A stretch of 64,000 bases of DNA. Origin: Acanthococcus lagerstroemiae (lineage: Eukaryota; Arthropoda; Insecta; Hemiptera; Eriococcidae). How positions within the stretch are numbered: position 1 is the first letter of the stretch; each line of letters starts with the position of its first letter. Of this stretch, positions 1 through 10,559 are shown piece by piece. Below the pieces are notes generated by a model that did not search any database, was not told the DNA's origin, and was given only the letters and a program-made list of their open reading frames with translations. The position numbers were made by a program, and so were the translations under genes. The stretch covers positions 62,073,814 to 62,137,813 of the forward strand of contig CM063107.1 in the NCBI GenBank assembly GCA_031841125.1. The letters are read 5' to 3'.

Positions 1-1948
1 GGAAGGGTTGGGCACTCAAGATTCGAAGAACATCGTCAATTTATACCGGGAACAACGTCCCAGGTTTCCTTGCAAGTATGATTCGATTTCCTCTACCGAG
101 TTGCGTCGCTGAAATTGTATTTAATGAGTTTCGATCCATTATTCGTCCGTTTTAAATGTTCGTTATTCCATTCTTTGACCTATTTTCGTAGCCTTCGGCT
201 GATTAATCAGGTGCGGGGATACGATCGTGGGTAATAATGTCGATAAGTTTGATCTTACGCCGCACGATGACGTAAGGGTGCGAACTGCGTATTACAAGCC
301 TATTGAATTATGTTTTCCTTTGGTGTGGCGTACAAGATTCTTGCTTTGTAGATCTGAAATTCTGCCACGACCGAGTTTGGTTGGACCTAGGCAACACTTT
401 CAGAGACCTGGCCTGGGCCCAAACAAATTCTAAACAGGCAGTAAACCCTAAGATCCTTAATTTTGTATCACTTTCCCCATAATTTTGAATAGGAATAAAA
501 TTGTGGGTTTTAACTCGCGCTCAAATCGTGATATCGAAATTGTACACCGACTCATTGCTCGTATTTGTGCTTATGTGTTCGCATGAGGAAAATAGGGAGA
601 CACTAAAATGGTCCTGATTTGAATCGTTTATAATCAGGAACTACTATCAACCGAAACATAAATTGGTGGAAAATCGCGAAAAACTGATCGTTTCCGTAGC
701 AGGTTTTGACGTAAAACTGTTTTTTGACTGTGTATTTTAAATACTTACGATACACCATCGAATTCTGTACGTTAAACTATATTATGAGTCGATGAAAATA
801 GTCGATAACCAAAAAGTAAATTTGTGGAAAATCGCGATAAACTGATCATCTCTTTAGCAAGTTTTGACGCAAAACAGATACACTACCGAATTCTGCACGA
901 TCAACTGTAAACTCAATAAAAAAGAAATTCTCAAAAAATGCCACTCAGCAGTTTTTGAAAATGGATGATTCATTTAGGTACTTTTGATTTTTTTATATCT
1001 ATGTTTTCGGTTTGGACACCCTTCCCACCACTCCTTCCATCGGTACCATGAATTTGAAACTAATTTGGTGCAAAGTTAGAGCAAAATCGCTCAAGGGTTA
1101 CTCGTGCTTCCGCGAAGTCGAATTTCTTTACCGTTGAGTTTGAGAAGTTGAGATCCACTTCTTACGAGCCTGCCATATTATTATTTTTTGAAGTAGTGGT
1201 TTTAAAGATCGCTGAATCCATTGCCGTTTTTGTTATCCTCTGAACCACTTTTGAGCACCACGGAAAACAGCATCTGTCCAAAAATTGTGAAATCGATTTT
1301 ATCATGTGAAAATGGTGACTACTAGCGCCTCTGCAAGATGTACTAATGCGTTTTTTCATGAACCCGGGCAGTATTAGCCACAGATGACCAAAAAGTGATT
1401 GAAAAACACGAAGCGCTACGAATGTACTGGTAATAATTTTTTTGCTCGTTTGTGAAGTTTAGATGAACGGATTGATGCTGTTTTCACGGGAAGGTCTTCA
1501 ATTTTTAAGCGCCGTATGGATCTTGAAAAGTCACTGGGAGAAGAGAAAGAAGGACCCAAAAAATGGGATCAGCGAACCTTAGAATCCCAATATTATGGAA
1601 GAAAAAGAATTTTAAGCTCATATGAAGAAGGTTTAGGAGCAAGAAGGTCACAAAGGCTCAAATTCAATGTTAATTTCTAGAGTAACTTCAACTCTCTTGA
1701 GGTACAGCTTATTACTGAGTGATTTTGCTCGAACTTCGCACACCGTTTTTTTTTTTAGTATATGGAATGTATGAGTGGGGGGGGGGTAGTATGTCGTTTT
1801 AGAAGGCACTTGCAAGGTGTCTTAACGGTCGCCCTCCAACTCAAAGGTCTCTCGTTTCGGAAGAAGGTTTCTCACTTCTCCAAAAGTCCCTTATATTGAT
1901 ACAAAACCCTCCAAAACTTGGAATAATGAGATTTTTCGAAATAACAAG
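1..1948. other. Unassigned 5' sequence with one degenerate tandem duplication
   Basis: No coding region, RNA gene or recognisable transposon is visible here. The only structure seen is a degenerate duplication: a block starting near 660 (GGAAAATCGCGAAAAACTGA) recurs near 818 (GGAAAATCGCGATAAACTGA), followed in both copies by a related CGAATTCTG-containing stretch, giving a spacing of about 158 bp. Short open frames here have no family resemblance and are treated as chance. Confidence 0.5.
660..910. repeat. Two-copy degenerate tandem repeat, about 158 bp period
   Basis: Copy 1 runs from about 660 and copy 2 from about 818. Both contain GTGGAAAATCGCGA, then a GTTTTGACG(T/C)AAAAC motif, then ATACAC followed by CGAATTCTG. 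Identity is roughly 75-85 percent by eye. Function unknown; likely an old local duplication. Confidence 0.5.
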
Positions 1949-2789
1949 CAGAGTAACCACTTGGTCATTTTTTCCATTTCAAGCGGTCATTTTTGATCAT
2001 TTTTCTCCTACAGTGGTCATTTAAATCATTTTTGGGGAAGTTTCTCCTTAAAATTCTGAAATTTTTGCTCGTTACGAAGAAAATTATTTTTCCTTTTATT
2101 TTTTGCTTCCGCTGTGTAGTCTAAATAAAATTGGAATTCAATTTTCTGACAGATTGCAGTAAAAACTTCAAACTCAATTCTAGTGCGTCCGTTGTGTCTA
2201 GGAAGGACAATGATTAGATATTATAAAACACTTAAGTGAGCAAAGGACTGTAAATTGGTCACGAAAAAACTGAAATTTGATCACGCGGGTCATGTTGCAA
2301 GAGGAGATGGGCAGGTGGGGAAGAAAAATTTTGGAATAGGTACCCAGGAGAACGAAGAGAAATGTAGGGAGACCTACTACCCGATGGGTTAATGAAATCA
2401 GGCAACATACCGGTGTTGCCTGGGAAAGAGACGCCAGGGAAAGGGGCTGCTGGAAAAGAGTGAGGGAGGCCTATAGCCGGCAATAGGCGCATTAAATAAG
2501 TGAATTTTTATTTGAAGTAAACTAATATTAAGATGTTCGAACAGCCTGCAAAGTGAATAAAAATAAGTGGGCAATGTTGTGTGACTCCTTATTTATCTCC
2601 ATTTATTTGAAAAATTAAAGTTTTTTGGAGTGAAGTGGGTTGAAAATGTATGATGACGAGGAGTGTGTAGAGAGAAAAGTACAAAAAAGAACGAAAAAAT
2701 TGCAAATGTTCTCCAATTCTGGTCATTTTTGTAATTTAATGAGGTCATTTTTCCATTTCTTTTTCCTGAAATTTCGAGTGGTCACCCTG
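1949..2789. mobile_element. Inverted-terminus element with iterated GGTCATTTTT word, carrying an RTE fragment
   Basis: The left end reads CAGAGTAACCACTTGGTC and the right end GAGTGGTCACCCTG, which are imperfect inverted copies. Just inside both ends the word GGTCATTTTT is repeated (1964-2040 and 2720-2760). The interior holds an unrelated plus-strand RTE-like LINE tail at 2255-2490. The architecture matches the CAGGGTGTCTACC-type elements elsewhere in this window. No target-site duplication was found, so the boundaries are approximate. Confidence 0.45.
2255..2490 (+). pseudogene. 3' end of an RTE-like LINE reverse-transcriptase ORF (broken)
   Basis: The plus-strand translation gives a KLKFDHAGHVARGDG segment, then after a one-base shift a segment with RPTTRWVNEIRQHTG, and ends in WERDARERGCWKRVREAYSRQ plus stop. 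This order (K-W-x-W-A-G-H-like, then G-R-P-x-x-R-W-x-D-like, then a W-rich end) is the familiar C-terminal tail of RTE-type endonuclease/reverse transcriptases in arthropod genomes. A frameshift near 2315 and an in-frame stop near 2335 show it is dead. Only the last 75 or so codons are present, as expected for a 5'-truncated insertion. Confidence 0.7.
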
Positions 2790-4270
2790 CTGTAGAAAAG
2801 TTGAATTTTTCTATAACAGTTATTAGAAATCATGTGTGTAAGGCTGAGAAAATGTCTTTCAAAATCACAAAATGAATTCCTCACCTCCCAATGTTCCCCC
2901 ATTTTCTATTTTCGACTTCGGTAGATACCTTGACGTGCCTCCCCTCGAATGAAATTTGAATGGAAATAATCGAGTTCATATAATTAACCGGTGGAATATA
3001 CAAATAATTTGAAACATTTAATAGAGTAGTTATCTGATGGTCTTTCTATAGGAAATACTTTGTATCAAAAAGGTCTGCTTTCTAGATCCTCGTTTTTGAG
3101 AAGCTCGAAAACAAGTTATACGAAATTTTTCCAATCTTCAAGATATTATGGTGATTGTTGATAAGCTCACAACTTTTGCCTTTAGTATGTCCTCAATCTC
3201 AAGCCCGAAGTTTGTACGGTGACAGTTCCGAGACTCAGTACCTGAAGGGCTTTTAAAACGCGGTAACTTTTAATGCGTTTTTCTCGAAGTACATTATTTT
3301 TGAATTTTCAAGATGGAGTACACGTATCGTGGCAGATTTCATATTTAGAAAATAGAATTGCAGGATGATCTGTTTCGTTGGAAATTCAGTCTGGTTTCGT
3401 GGCTTCTGCTGACTTCGTGTCGACTAAGTAAATTCTTTTGATGCAAACTACGTTTACCTGAAATTGTTCATTGCTTCCTCCGTCGGTAACTCATGTTGGG
3501 TCGGTTACGTACTTGAAATTCGAAAAATGTCACGGGCAGATCCTTACTCCAGGTTCTAGCTGGATAGACAGAAGTCAGTCTAATCGAAAGCGAGCCAGCA
3601 CGCGAGAATGATTGGCAAACGAAAAAGTCAAGCCGACAGGCAGGCAGACCGAAAGGAAGACGGATTGAAGAACGGCACTCTGATGAATTAGCAAAGCAGT
3701 TGTGTCATTTCTATCCCCTCCGCATGCCACCCCTTCTAGGACGCATCCCATTCACTGAATACTTACTAGGCTAAATAATGTTCATATTTCCCACCCGCTT
3801 GTCGATAAACCTTTGGCATGAAAATGTTTGAAATGAGAGACACTTGGACGCTGGTCATGATGTGTAAAATTGGAGAGATTCTTGGTTTCTGATATTTTAT
3901 CAAAATCTAGATAGACCTTACTCCCCTTTTCGCCTGTGAAGAAGTGTACGAAAGTGGTTCTACACTTGGAAGTGAGGTGGATTTCAATCAAGACGGGATA
4001 GAACAATAGACCATAGAGAGTGGATTGATGAAGCTCTATTTAACCAGTGCACTAAAAATGAACGAACATGACGATGCTAAGATGGGCAATGGTGTATTCA
4101 ACCTGGCTTGAACATTTTTTCTGCGCACAGGGAAACTGTCCGCGCCACACATCAACTCATGCGAATTGATAATTTCTTGATTTCGAAATGCGAAACATTC
4201 ACGATTCATACAAATACGACGAAAGTATTTGATAGGCAGTGCGAAAGAGTCTACACAGGCTCCAAGTTGA
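2790..4270. other. No recognised feature
   Basis: AT-rich single-copy-looking sequence with no convincing ORF, RNA gene or transposon end. Confidence 0.4.
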
Positions 4271-4276
4271 ATATAA

Positions 4277-4562
4277 AGGGTAGCCCCTTCTGGAAAACCA
4301 GGGAAGTCAGGAGATTTTGCCAGTCTGGAGACGTCAGAGAAAATGTTGATCAAAATCAGGGAATTTTTCGAGAATGATGAGAATAGTGTAGAACGTAATG
4401 ACTTTCTTTTTTTTTTCTTTTTTTTTTTTACAAAAATTGTTTTCAGTGAATATCAAATTTGATCCAATTTGTGTACAAAACTAGCTTGGAAAATATAAAG
4501 GAAAATTGGTTCTGAAAACCGAGAAAAATCTGAGAAAATCATTCTGAAAATTGGCCACCCTG
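4277..4562. mobile_element. Small inverted-terminus element (AGGGTAGCC / GGCCACCCTG)
   Basis: The left end AGGGTAGCCCCTTCTGG and right end ATTGGCCACCCTG are inverted versions of each other. The interior repeats words such as GGGAAGTCAGG, CTGGAAAA and CTGAGAAAATC. It resembles the other CAGGGTGTCTACC-type elements. No target duplication was detected. Confidence 0.45.
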
Positions 4563-4580
4563 TACATTATTACCTCTCTA

Positions 4581-4736
4581 AAGGCGCGTCCACATTAGGA
4601 TGATCAGCCTATTCATCCTGGATGATCAGTCTGGGGATGATCAGCATCTTGTGATCAGACCGCCAATAAGTCGATCGGGGATAAAGGATGATCATCCAGG
4701 ATGAATAGGCTGATCATCCTTATGTGGACGCATCTT
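4581..4736. mobile_element. Palindromic MITE, GATGATCAG family, copy 1
   Basis: A near-perfect foldback of about 156 bp. The left end reads AAGGCGCGTCCACATTAGGA and the right end is its inverted copy ending TGTGGACGCATCTT. The arms carry repeated GGATGATCA words, and the centre CCGCCAATAAGTCGATCGGG is shared with copy 2 at 42541-42737. No coding capacity. Superfamily not assignable from the ends seen. Confidence 0.75.
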
Positions 4737-4739
4737 CAG

Positions 4740-5500
4740 CATCGTCATGTTCAGCCAAGATTTCTTTACTTTCGACAGTCCATTCTGTGTGGTCTAATGG
4801 ATAGAATAACTAAACAAACTGATGAAGAGGTTATTGTAGAATTGGGAAATGTCGAGTATGCAAACAGAGATCTCGAACTTATGGGTTGCCCGTCCCCGTC
4901 CTGTAGATTACTTGATTTTCCAAATTCACGCGTCTAATGAAAGATCATTGTTTTGCTTATTCGCTGAAATTAGCGGTTGAAATTGTTATATTGCGTCTCT
5001 CCCCTTCTAGACCCTTAGTTCCCTCCCTCCACTCCCATGGAAAAGTGGTTGTGCTACAGGACTAAGGTAGTGGCTCAAGATTCTCGAAGTAAACAATTCT
5101 TAGAAATCTCGAATGTGAGCAAATTTTAGCTTTAAAACTGTCGTCCGCGTGACTAAAACGAGTTCTCCAGGTGCCGTATCTGATGTCGAACGCTGACGAT
5201 CACAGTTTCTGACGCGTGACTTCCCTGGACAGGGTTAGTCGAGGTTGTTTGCCGTTGCTTTCCTCACAGTTTGTTGCATTCGAGTTTTCCTTCTCTGTGC
5301 CGAAGAGTGTACAGCCGCAGTTCGCTCACTAGCCACGTGTTTCACAGCGTACACACGCACAGTACCAATCTTTCTGATCCGGTAGTAACACACCCTGCGA
5401 ATGTAATGCCTTGTTCGTGTGAACTGGCGAGGATTACAGGACCCGCTATGTTTCCGCCTCGATTGCTACTGCAGTCGCTGTGTTCGCTAGTATGTTCGCG
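4740..5500. other. No recognised feature
   Basis: Mixed-composition sequence that becomes CpG-richer after 5150. The open frames here overlap the tRNA-like segment just downstream and look like chance. Confidence 0.35.
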
Positions 5501-5511
5501 GGGGTCTTTTT

Positions 5512-5586
5512 TGAATACCACGGGACTCGAACCCGAGACACAAAGATTGCGAAATGGGCACGTTACCACCGGGCCACACAGCGACG
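5512..5586 (-). repeat. tRNA-like segment, probable SINE head
   Basis: On the minus strand the segment carries an A-box-like TGGCCCGGTGGTAACG and a near-canonical B box GGGTTCGAGTCCC with the usual spacing. The acceptor arms do not pair and the anticodon arm is poor, so a functional tRNA is unlikely. A tRNA-derived SINE head or decayed tRNA copy is the best reading. Confidence 0.5.
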
Positions 5587-5599
5587 AAAAACGAGATAA

Positions 5600-7770
5600 C
5601 GTTTTCAAATCGACGGATAAGTTTTCTTTGATAGTCATGCCAACTTATAAGCACTACGTTTTTGGGTTACTGGTTGGCAAAGTAATTTTTTTTATTCGTG
5701 TAGAGTAAATTCTAATTTTTATTTGCCTGCGGCAACTTGGTGGCAAAGTGGGCATTGCATTGTCATCAGGCAATTTTTCGTTTTCCACCGTCAAACTGGA
5801 CTTCTGTGTCTTCTGACAACAGTGCCTCAGTGTGTAACATAGTGTTGAAAAGTTACGCGAGTGCTGCAAAATGGCTGCGTCTACTTCTACGGTTCATAAA
5901 AGGGTCTGTTGCGAGACGATTATTGCGTGAAATTGGTGTGTTCTGACTGCGTGTATTTTTCATTGCCATTTTGTTGTATTCCTGGTAGTGAAGTATGCGC
6001 TTCTATGTAATAAAAAATTGAAGGAAAAATACTGTAAGGAAAACACATTGCAGTTGTATGTGCAAACAAGTTTGTTATCACAGAGTCATACATAGATGAT
6101 GATGATAATAATAAATTGTGTCGTTTGGGTTTTCTTTTATGTAACGAGTAATTATGAGGAAAAAAGATTCTCGTATTGTCATCATATGTACGTATCGTTT
6201 TTCCTCTTAACATCAACAGATGTTCAGAGAATTAGTGAAGTTACGAGAAAATTCGATAATCGAAGGTTCACTCTGACGTGTCAGTCAAAACAATTATCAT
6301 TTCTGTTACGAGTATCGAAATGTAGTCGCTGGTTACTGCTGGAACTCGTTTAAATTCGTAATTACTCCTACCACTCCTTCATTTAATGTGGTCAAGTTTA
6401 TTATACATATTACGTATCCGGTATCTGCTTAGCCCAACAATTTGATTAAATCATCATTTTCTCCGACGTTACATCGAATTCTACGGGCGGTCGAGCAGAT
6501 CCGCCCTTCGATTCTGTAAAAAATCCCGATCCAGTTTTGTATAGTTTGGGAGAATTATTAACACGATTTACCCGTCGACTATGTCACATTGGCAACGTTT
6601 ACGTTGACATCGTGTATTATTAGCCTCTGGAAAATGGCGAGCACGGAAGAATGCGCGTTTAGAAATAATTTACGATCTGCTTTACCGAGCTTGCGAGCAT
6701 GAAAGGAATATCCCATCGATGGAGTAGTACTAAGGCACTAGATTGAAGAAGAAAGACCTGACAGACAAATTACTGATGAGCTGCGGCCGTCTACAACTTA
6801 CAGGCCCGAATCCAGAACTTGGCAACGTTGCGTGAAAAGGCCGACTTAAATACAGTATCTTATGGGACTTCCACATTTTTCTTTAGATTATTCGAGAATT
6901 ACGAATTTGTAGGAAACATACCTAAGAATTAAAATTGAAGATCATACAATTCTTGTTCCAATGAGTGTACTTTCAAGGAGATAGAATGGAAGGAACCCAA
7001 GTTATCACTATGAATATAATCGGATGTTGAAGATCGAGAATGTTGGTTATGAAGTATTCGTAAATTTTCTCCTTTGAATCATTGATTTGAAGATAGACAG
7101 ACAAATATTCGCGATTTTTCTTAGTTTCCAACATTTCCAGTCGTATAATATTCCATCACTCCACTTTCATTAATGATAATGGGATCGAACTTATCAGCTC
7201 TTAAAACTGATCTGATGATAAGTTTGATAACTTCATTTCAGTCGAGCAAACTTGTAAATGTAATTACCAATCAGTTACTGAGTGCGCGGCTTCTTCAGAT
7301 GCTCTTTTTTTTAAGTCTAATTTTGTTCATCAACATAATATAAGATCCACATTTCCTGTTACAGCCTCAATACGAGGACCACCATGGCCGTCTGAATACA
7401 TTTCTTACTGAAATTGTTGTACAGTTGTAAATGGAGAGACGAATAACATTGACAATCCCTAATTCAGGATGGTCATTTTCTTGAAAATATGGTCATTATG
7501 TCATGTTTTTAGGGTCTATTGCAATTGCCTATTTTTTTTTCTCTGTTCCAATTGGGCCCTGTTTAGTTTTCGTTCAACTGTTATCAGTATATCAGTTCAT
7601 TTTCATTGAAACGTGTGTTAATTTTTTCGAAATTCGTTCTATGTTATTTATGACAATCAGATACTTTGGATGTTCACAAAACTGCTTGTTTGGCGTTATG
7701 TTTATATTTTGGATTTTACTTTACAACGGGGGGATTTAGAAGAGTTAAAAGATCTGCTTGTCTATGATGA
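5600..7770. other. No recognised feature
   Basis: AT-rich sequence with a short GATGATGATAATAATAA simple tract near 6096. No supported gene or transposon end. Confidence 0.35.
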
Positions 7771-7849
7771 GGAGCGAGATGTGAGAATCGTCAGCTGCGA
7801 GTAGTGTTCTGATGGTGTTCAGTGTTGGTGTTTAGTATTATCCTTCGAG

Positions 7850-8745
7850 CATGCAGTAATATGGTCAAAGTTATATGTATGTTCATAGCCAGTTACCAGT
7901 TAGTAGCAAGAAGGGAACGATTATTGAGGTAGCATGTAAAGACATCAGTAAATCAGTATGTTGAAGTGAACATTGTTTGTACCAATGTCTTTGCATCCTA
8001 TAAACCTATAAGCGTGTAACATTATTCAGACAGACAAATCAGTCATATAGGATGCGTAATTTTTATCAAGCGGACAGAGAATCTATTAGCGTGAATATTA
8101 TACTCCTACGTTGTTTTCATTCCCTTAGAAGTGGATAAATGTTTGCGAATCATTTGATGTTTTTAGAGTCGGCTAGGTGTGGTGTTGGTGTTTTATCTGT
8201 TGATCAATTGCTCTTCAGAAATCAGAATCTGATTTCGTTGATGAAATCTTCTGCAGCTTCGCAGTTTAAAGCCTTTTGAAGTTGCCATGTCTGTTAGTGT
8301 GTGTGTAGTAATTAACTTTCATCTATCAGCTCTTATGTTCAGGAACAAAAGACCAACATGATTACCAATAGGTCTTTTTCGTGGTATCTTTTCCAGCGAC
8401 CGCCAATAAGAGATAGATAGCTGTAGGCTAGTCTCTAATTGGACGCTGTTAAGTGTAACAGAACCAATCGGCAAAATTTGTTCTTTGAGAACACGTGATT
8501 CGAAATTCAAGAGCCATGTAAAAACTATGTTACATAGCGTTTACTGATCAGCTTTTTTCAATATGAATACACATTTGTGAATCGGGGGCCCCATTTTGAA
8601 AAATTCTACTTTTTCTGCTCTTTCCAACGATATTATAATGACTCATGTTGTCAACAAATGGTCGATTGATTCTGTTACGCTTAACAGCGTCCAATTTTTC
8701 AGTCGAGAGCCGACCCTCTTCCAGCAGCTAGCCTGCTTATTTAGA
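7850..8745. mobile_element. GGTCGGCT-family element, copy 1 (host of a nested element)
   Basis: The stretch from about 7900 to 8430 is closely similar to 51790-52370. Shared blocks include GTTGAAGTGAACATTGTTTG-like sequence and TTTTATCTGTTGATCAATTG followed by CTCTTCAGAAAT. Both copies end in GAGAGCCGACCCTCTTCCAG and AGCAGCTAGC. A GAGTCGGCTAGG motif near 8168 mirrors the right-end AGCCGACCCT. No transposase is visible. The element at 8441-8692 interrupts this copy. Confidence 0.55.
8441..8692. mobile_element. Short TIR element (GGACGCTGTTAAG) with AATT target duplication
   Basis: The left terminus GGACGCTGTTAAGTGTAACA continues as GAACCAATCG; the right terminus is its inverted copy (GATTGATTCTGTTACGC then TTAACAGCGTCC). 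It is flanked by AATT on both sides (8437-8440 and 8693-8696). The related copy at 52360-52385 has the unoccupied site, CTCTGATTTTTCAG, which equals the flanks joined with one AATT apart from one base. About 252 bp, no coding capacity. Confidence 0.75.
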
Positions 8746-8749
8746 GTCT

Positions 8750-8976
8750 GCAATCGCCTTCTTTCTTCTCCAGTATGCTCATGACGTGACTGAAGTGAAA
8801 GACTTCTAGTTCAGTTCCGTTCAGTGGTGCGTCACTTCAAATGTGTTGACCTGAGCGGATCTGACGTGAGTCACAGTTCAGTTCATTTTGGCGTTTTATT
8901 TCCGAGCTCATTGATCTTGTTCTTCAGCAGGCCCGTCATACACTAGAGCGTATGCGTTGTTTTCATTCAGTTAAAT
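8750..8976. other. No recognised feature
   Basis: Short stretch between two repeat elements with no supported feature. Confidence 0.3.
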
Positions 8977-9062
8977 GGACTCTATTAAGCGAAAGAGAAC
9001 CAACCAGCGAAATCTCGGAAATCTGCTTTTTGAGAACACGTGATTCGAAGTTCAAGAGCCAT

Positions 9063-9397
9063 TGGGATTTAAACTTGGAGTTTCAAGTGTTGGCAGCCCT
9101 GCGATATGTGTGAGTGATCACGGAAGATTTACCGTAAGCGTGTAGCAAACTTCAAATATCATTAAGTCGATTAGAAATTCACTTTCAGAGAAAATTTGTC
9201 CTAAATTCGACTGCATTATCACCAAAGAATTAAATTATAATCAGTTCTACTGGCAGAATAATTTTTACTCGTTTTTTTTTCCTACTGTAGATAGCAGCGT
9301 TTCTATTTGAAAGTGCACATGATCACTCACTCACTTTCACTCTCTAACACCCGCGCAGGTAATTTTGCAGCGCACTCTAGTGCAGGTGTAAATCCCA
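9063..9397. mobile_element. TGGGATTTA-family TIR element with AT target duplication, copy 1
   Basis: The ends are TGGGATTTAAAC and GTGTAAATCCCA, flanked by AT (9061-9062 and 9398-9399). The short relative at 8512-8525 reads AGAGCCATGTAAAAAC, the empty site with a single AT. A second copy at 58086-58259 shares, in inverted orientation, the block CACTAGAGTGCGCTGCAAA. No ORF. Confidence 0.75.
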
Positions 9398-9525
9398 ATG
9401 TAAAAACTATATGACATAGCGTTTACTGATAAGCTTTTTTCAACGCGAGTACGCATTTTGGAATCGGGGGCCCAATTTTGAAAAATTCTACTTCTGTTTC
9501 CCTTACGCGTGACAGTGTCCAACTG

Positions 9526-9750
9526 GCAGTGGAACGGAACATGTTAGGAATAAGGCAAAGGGACAAAATTAGAAATGCTAAGACAAGATCCTTAGTAAAT
9601 ACAAAAGATACAAGATATATGGTAAAAAGACTCAAAATGAAATACGCAGGGCTGTTGATACGATCTCAGGTGGACAGGTGGGAGAGGCGCTTGCTGGAAT
9701 GGACACATCGGGAATACAGACGCAAAAAAGGCAGACCCCCTATCGATTGA
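9526..9750 (+). pseudogene. RTE-like LINE C-terminal fragment
   Basis: The translation contains ERNMLGIRQRDKIRN, then KRLKMKYAGLLIRSQ with the K-x-K-x-A-G-x pattern, then DRWERRLLEW and RKKGRPP. This is the conserved order of RTE-type reverse-transcriptase tails. The fragment stops abruptly at the TIR of the surrounding element, so the terminal W-rich part is missing. It has no stop over 70 codons, so the capture may be fairly recent. Confidence 0.65.
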
Positions 9751-9979
9751 TTCCCTTATGCTTAACTGCGTCCAACTTGAGAAGTGGATTATGTTCGCTG
9801 ATCCGTGTGAATAAGCTCCGGTAGCCGGAGACGATAAACTTCTTATAGCCATTAGTCTTAGCTGAGCAATTTGGGTCAAGATGTTCTGACTGTTAGCTTT
9901 TACTGAATGGCTAATGATAAGCTAATTCGGCTCTGTCGCAGTATCGCAGTTGTCCTTCCTTTCTCGAATAAATTGTTAT

Positions 9980-10037
9980 GTGTCACAAGACAAGGGCCTC
10001 AGTGTCCAGTTACCACTCGGCCCTTTTCTTGTGACAC
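9980..10037. repeat. Short hairpin of the GTGTCACAAG...GGGCC family
   Basis: GTGTCACAAGACAAGGGCC is followed at 10019-10037 by its inverted counterpart GGCCCTTTTCTTGTGACAC. The same hairpin appears twice inside the foldback at 28187-28573. Confidence 0.6.
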
Positions 10038-10194
10038 GTCACAATTATGACATTTCGTGGTTGGTGGCTGATTGCCTGTCCTCGGTAAAAGGAATTAGCC
10101 ATTAGCTTTTTGAACTTTAGCCCTTGAGTGTTAGTCGCCAGATAGCCTTTCATTGGTTTCAGCTGTTAGCTTTATCCCTCAACTTCATTATTTA

Positions 10195-10285
10195 GGGTCG
10201 ATTGCTAATGAGAGCAGATAAGCTAGTTTCTATTTTCGAGTCGAGAGCCGACCCTCTTCTAGCAGCTAGCTGCTTGTCATTTTCC
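10195..10285. mobile_element. Truncated end of the GGTCGGCT-family element, copy 3
   Basis: Contains GAGAGCCGACCCTCTTCTAG then AGCAGCTAGCTGCTTGT, the right end shared with 8705-8745 and 52379-52420, preceded by TTTAGGGTCGATTGC. Only the extremities are present. Confidence 0.5.
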
Positions 10286-10365
10286 TGCTTCAAAACATTA
10301 TGTTTATGGCTAACTTTCAAACTCTCAACTAGAAACGCAGGTCTTTTCTACAACAGTTGCTCTAG

Positions 10366-10547
10366 CAGTGGCGTAGCCAGACTTGGAATGAAGGGGAGGG
10401 GAGGGGGGGTTAGTTTCACTTTTACAACATTGCAGGTGTATTATTGACTATTACCAGAATAAATTTAATTTTTTAATTTTTTCATATTTTCAGCTGATGC
10501 AAAGGTGGGGTTTAGACACCTCCCCCCACCCCGCGGCTACACCCCTG
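10366..10547. mobile_element. hAT-like MITE (CAGTGGCGTAGCC) with near-perfect 8-bp TSD
   Basis: The left end CAGTGGCGTAGCCAG and right end CGGCTACACCCCTG are imperfect inverted repeats. The flanks are TGCTCTAG (10358-10365) and TGCTTTAG (10548-10555), 7 of 8 identical. CA(G/T)-type ends with 8-bp duplications are typical of hAT transposons. Internal G and C runs; no ORF. Confidence 0.7.
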
Positions 10548-10559
10548 TGCTTTAGTGTA

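Larger units (their letters stand above)
8977..9773. mobile_element. Longer relative of the GGACGCTGTTAAG element with two inserts
   Basis: The left end GGACTCTATTAAGCGAAAGA and right end TTATGCTTAACTGCGTCC match the TIRs of the 8441-8692 element. Interior blocks shared with the short copy include TTTGAGAACACGTGATTCGA and GAATCGGGGGCCC. Two extra segments explain its greater length: a separate TIR element at 9063-9397 and an RTE-like fragment at 9526-9750. The flanks AAAT/AACT are a weak target duplication. Confidence 0.65.

Noticed and set aside
5512..5586. Functional tRNA gene
   Set aside because: A and B boxes are present, but the acceptor ends do not pair and the anticodon arm is not credible.
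5271..5708. 145-codon plus-strand open frame
   Set aside because: It runs across the tRNA-like segment on the other strand and has no domain.
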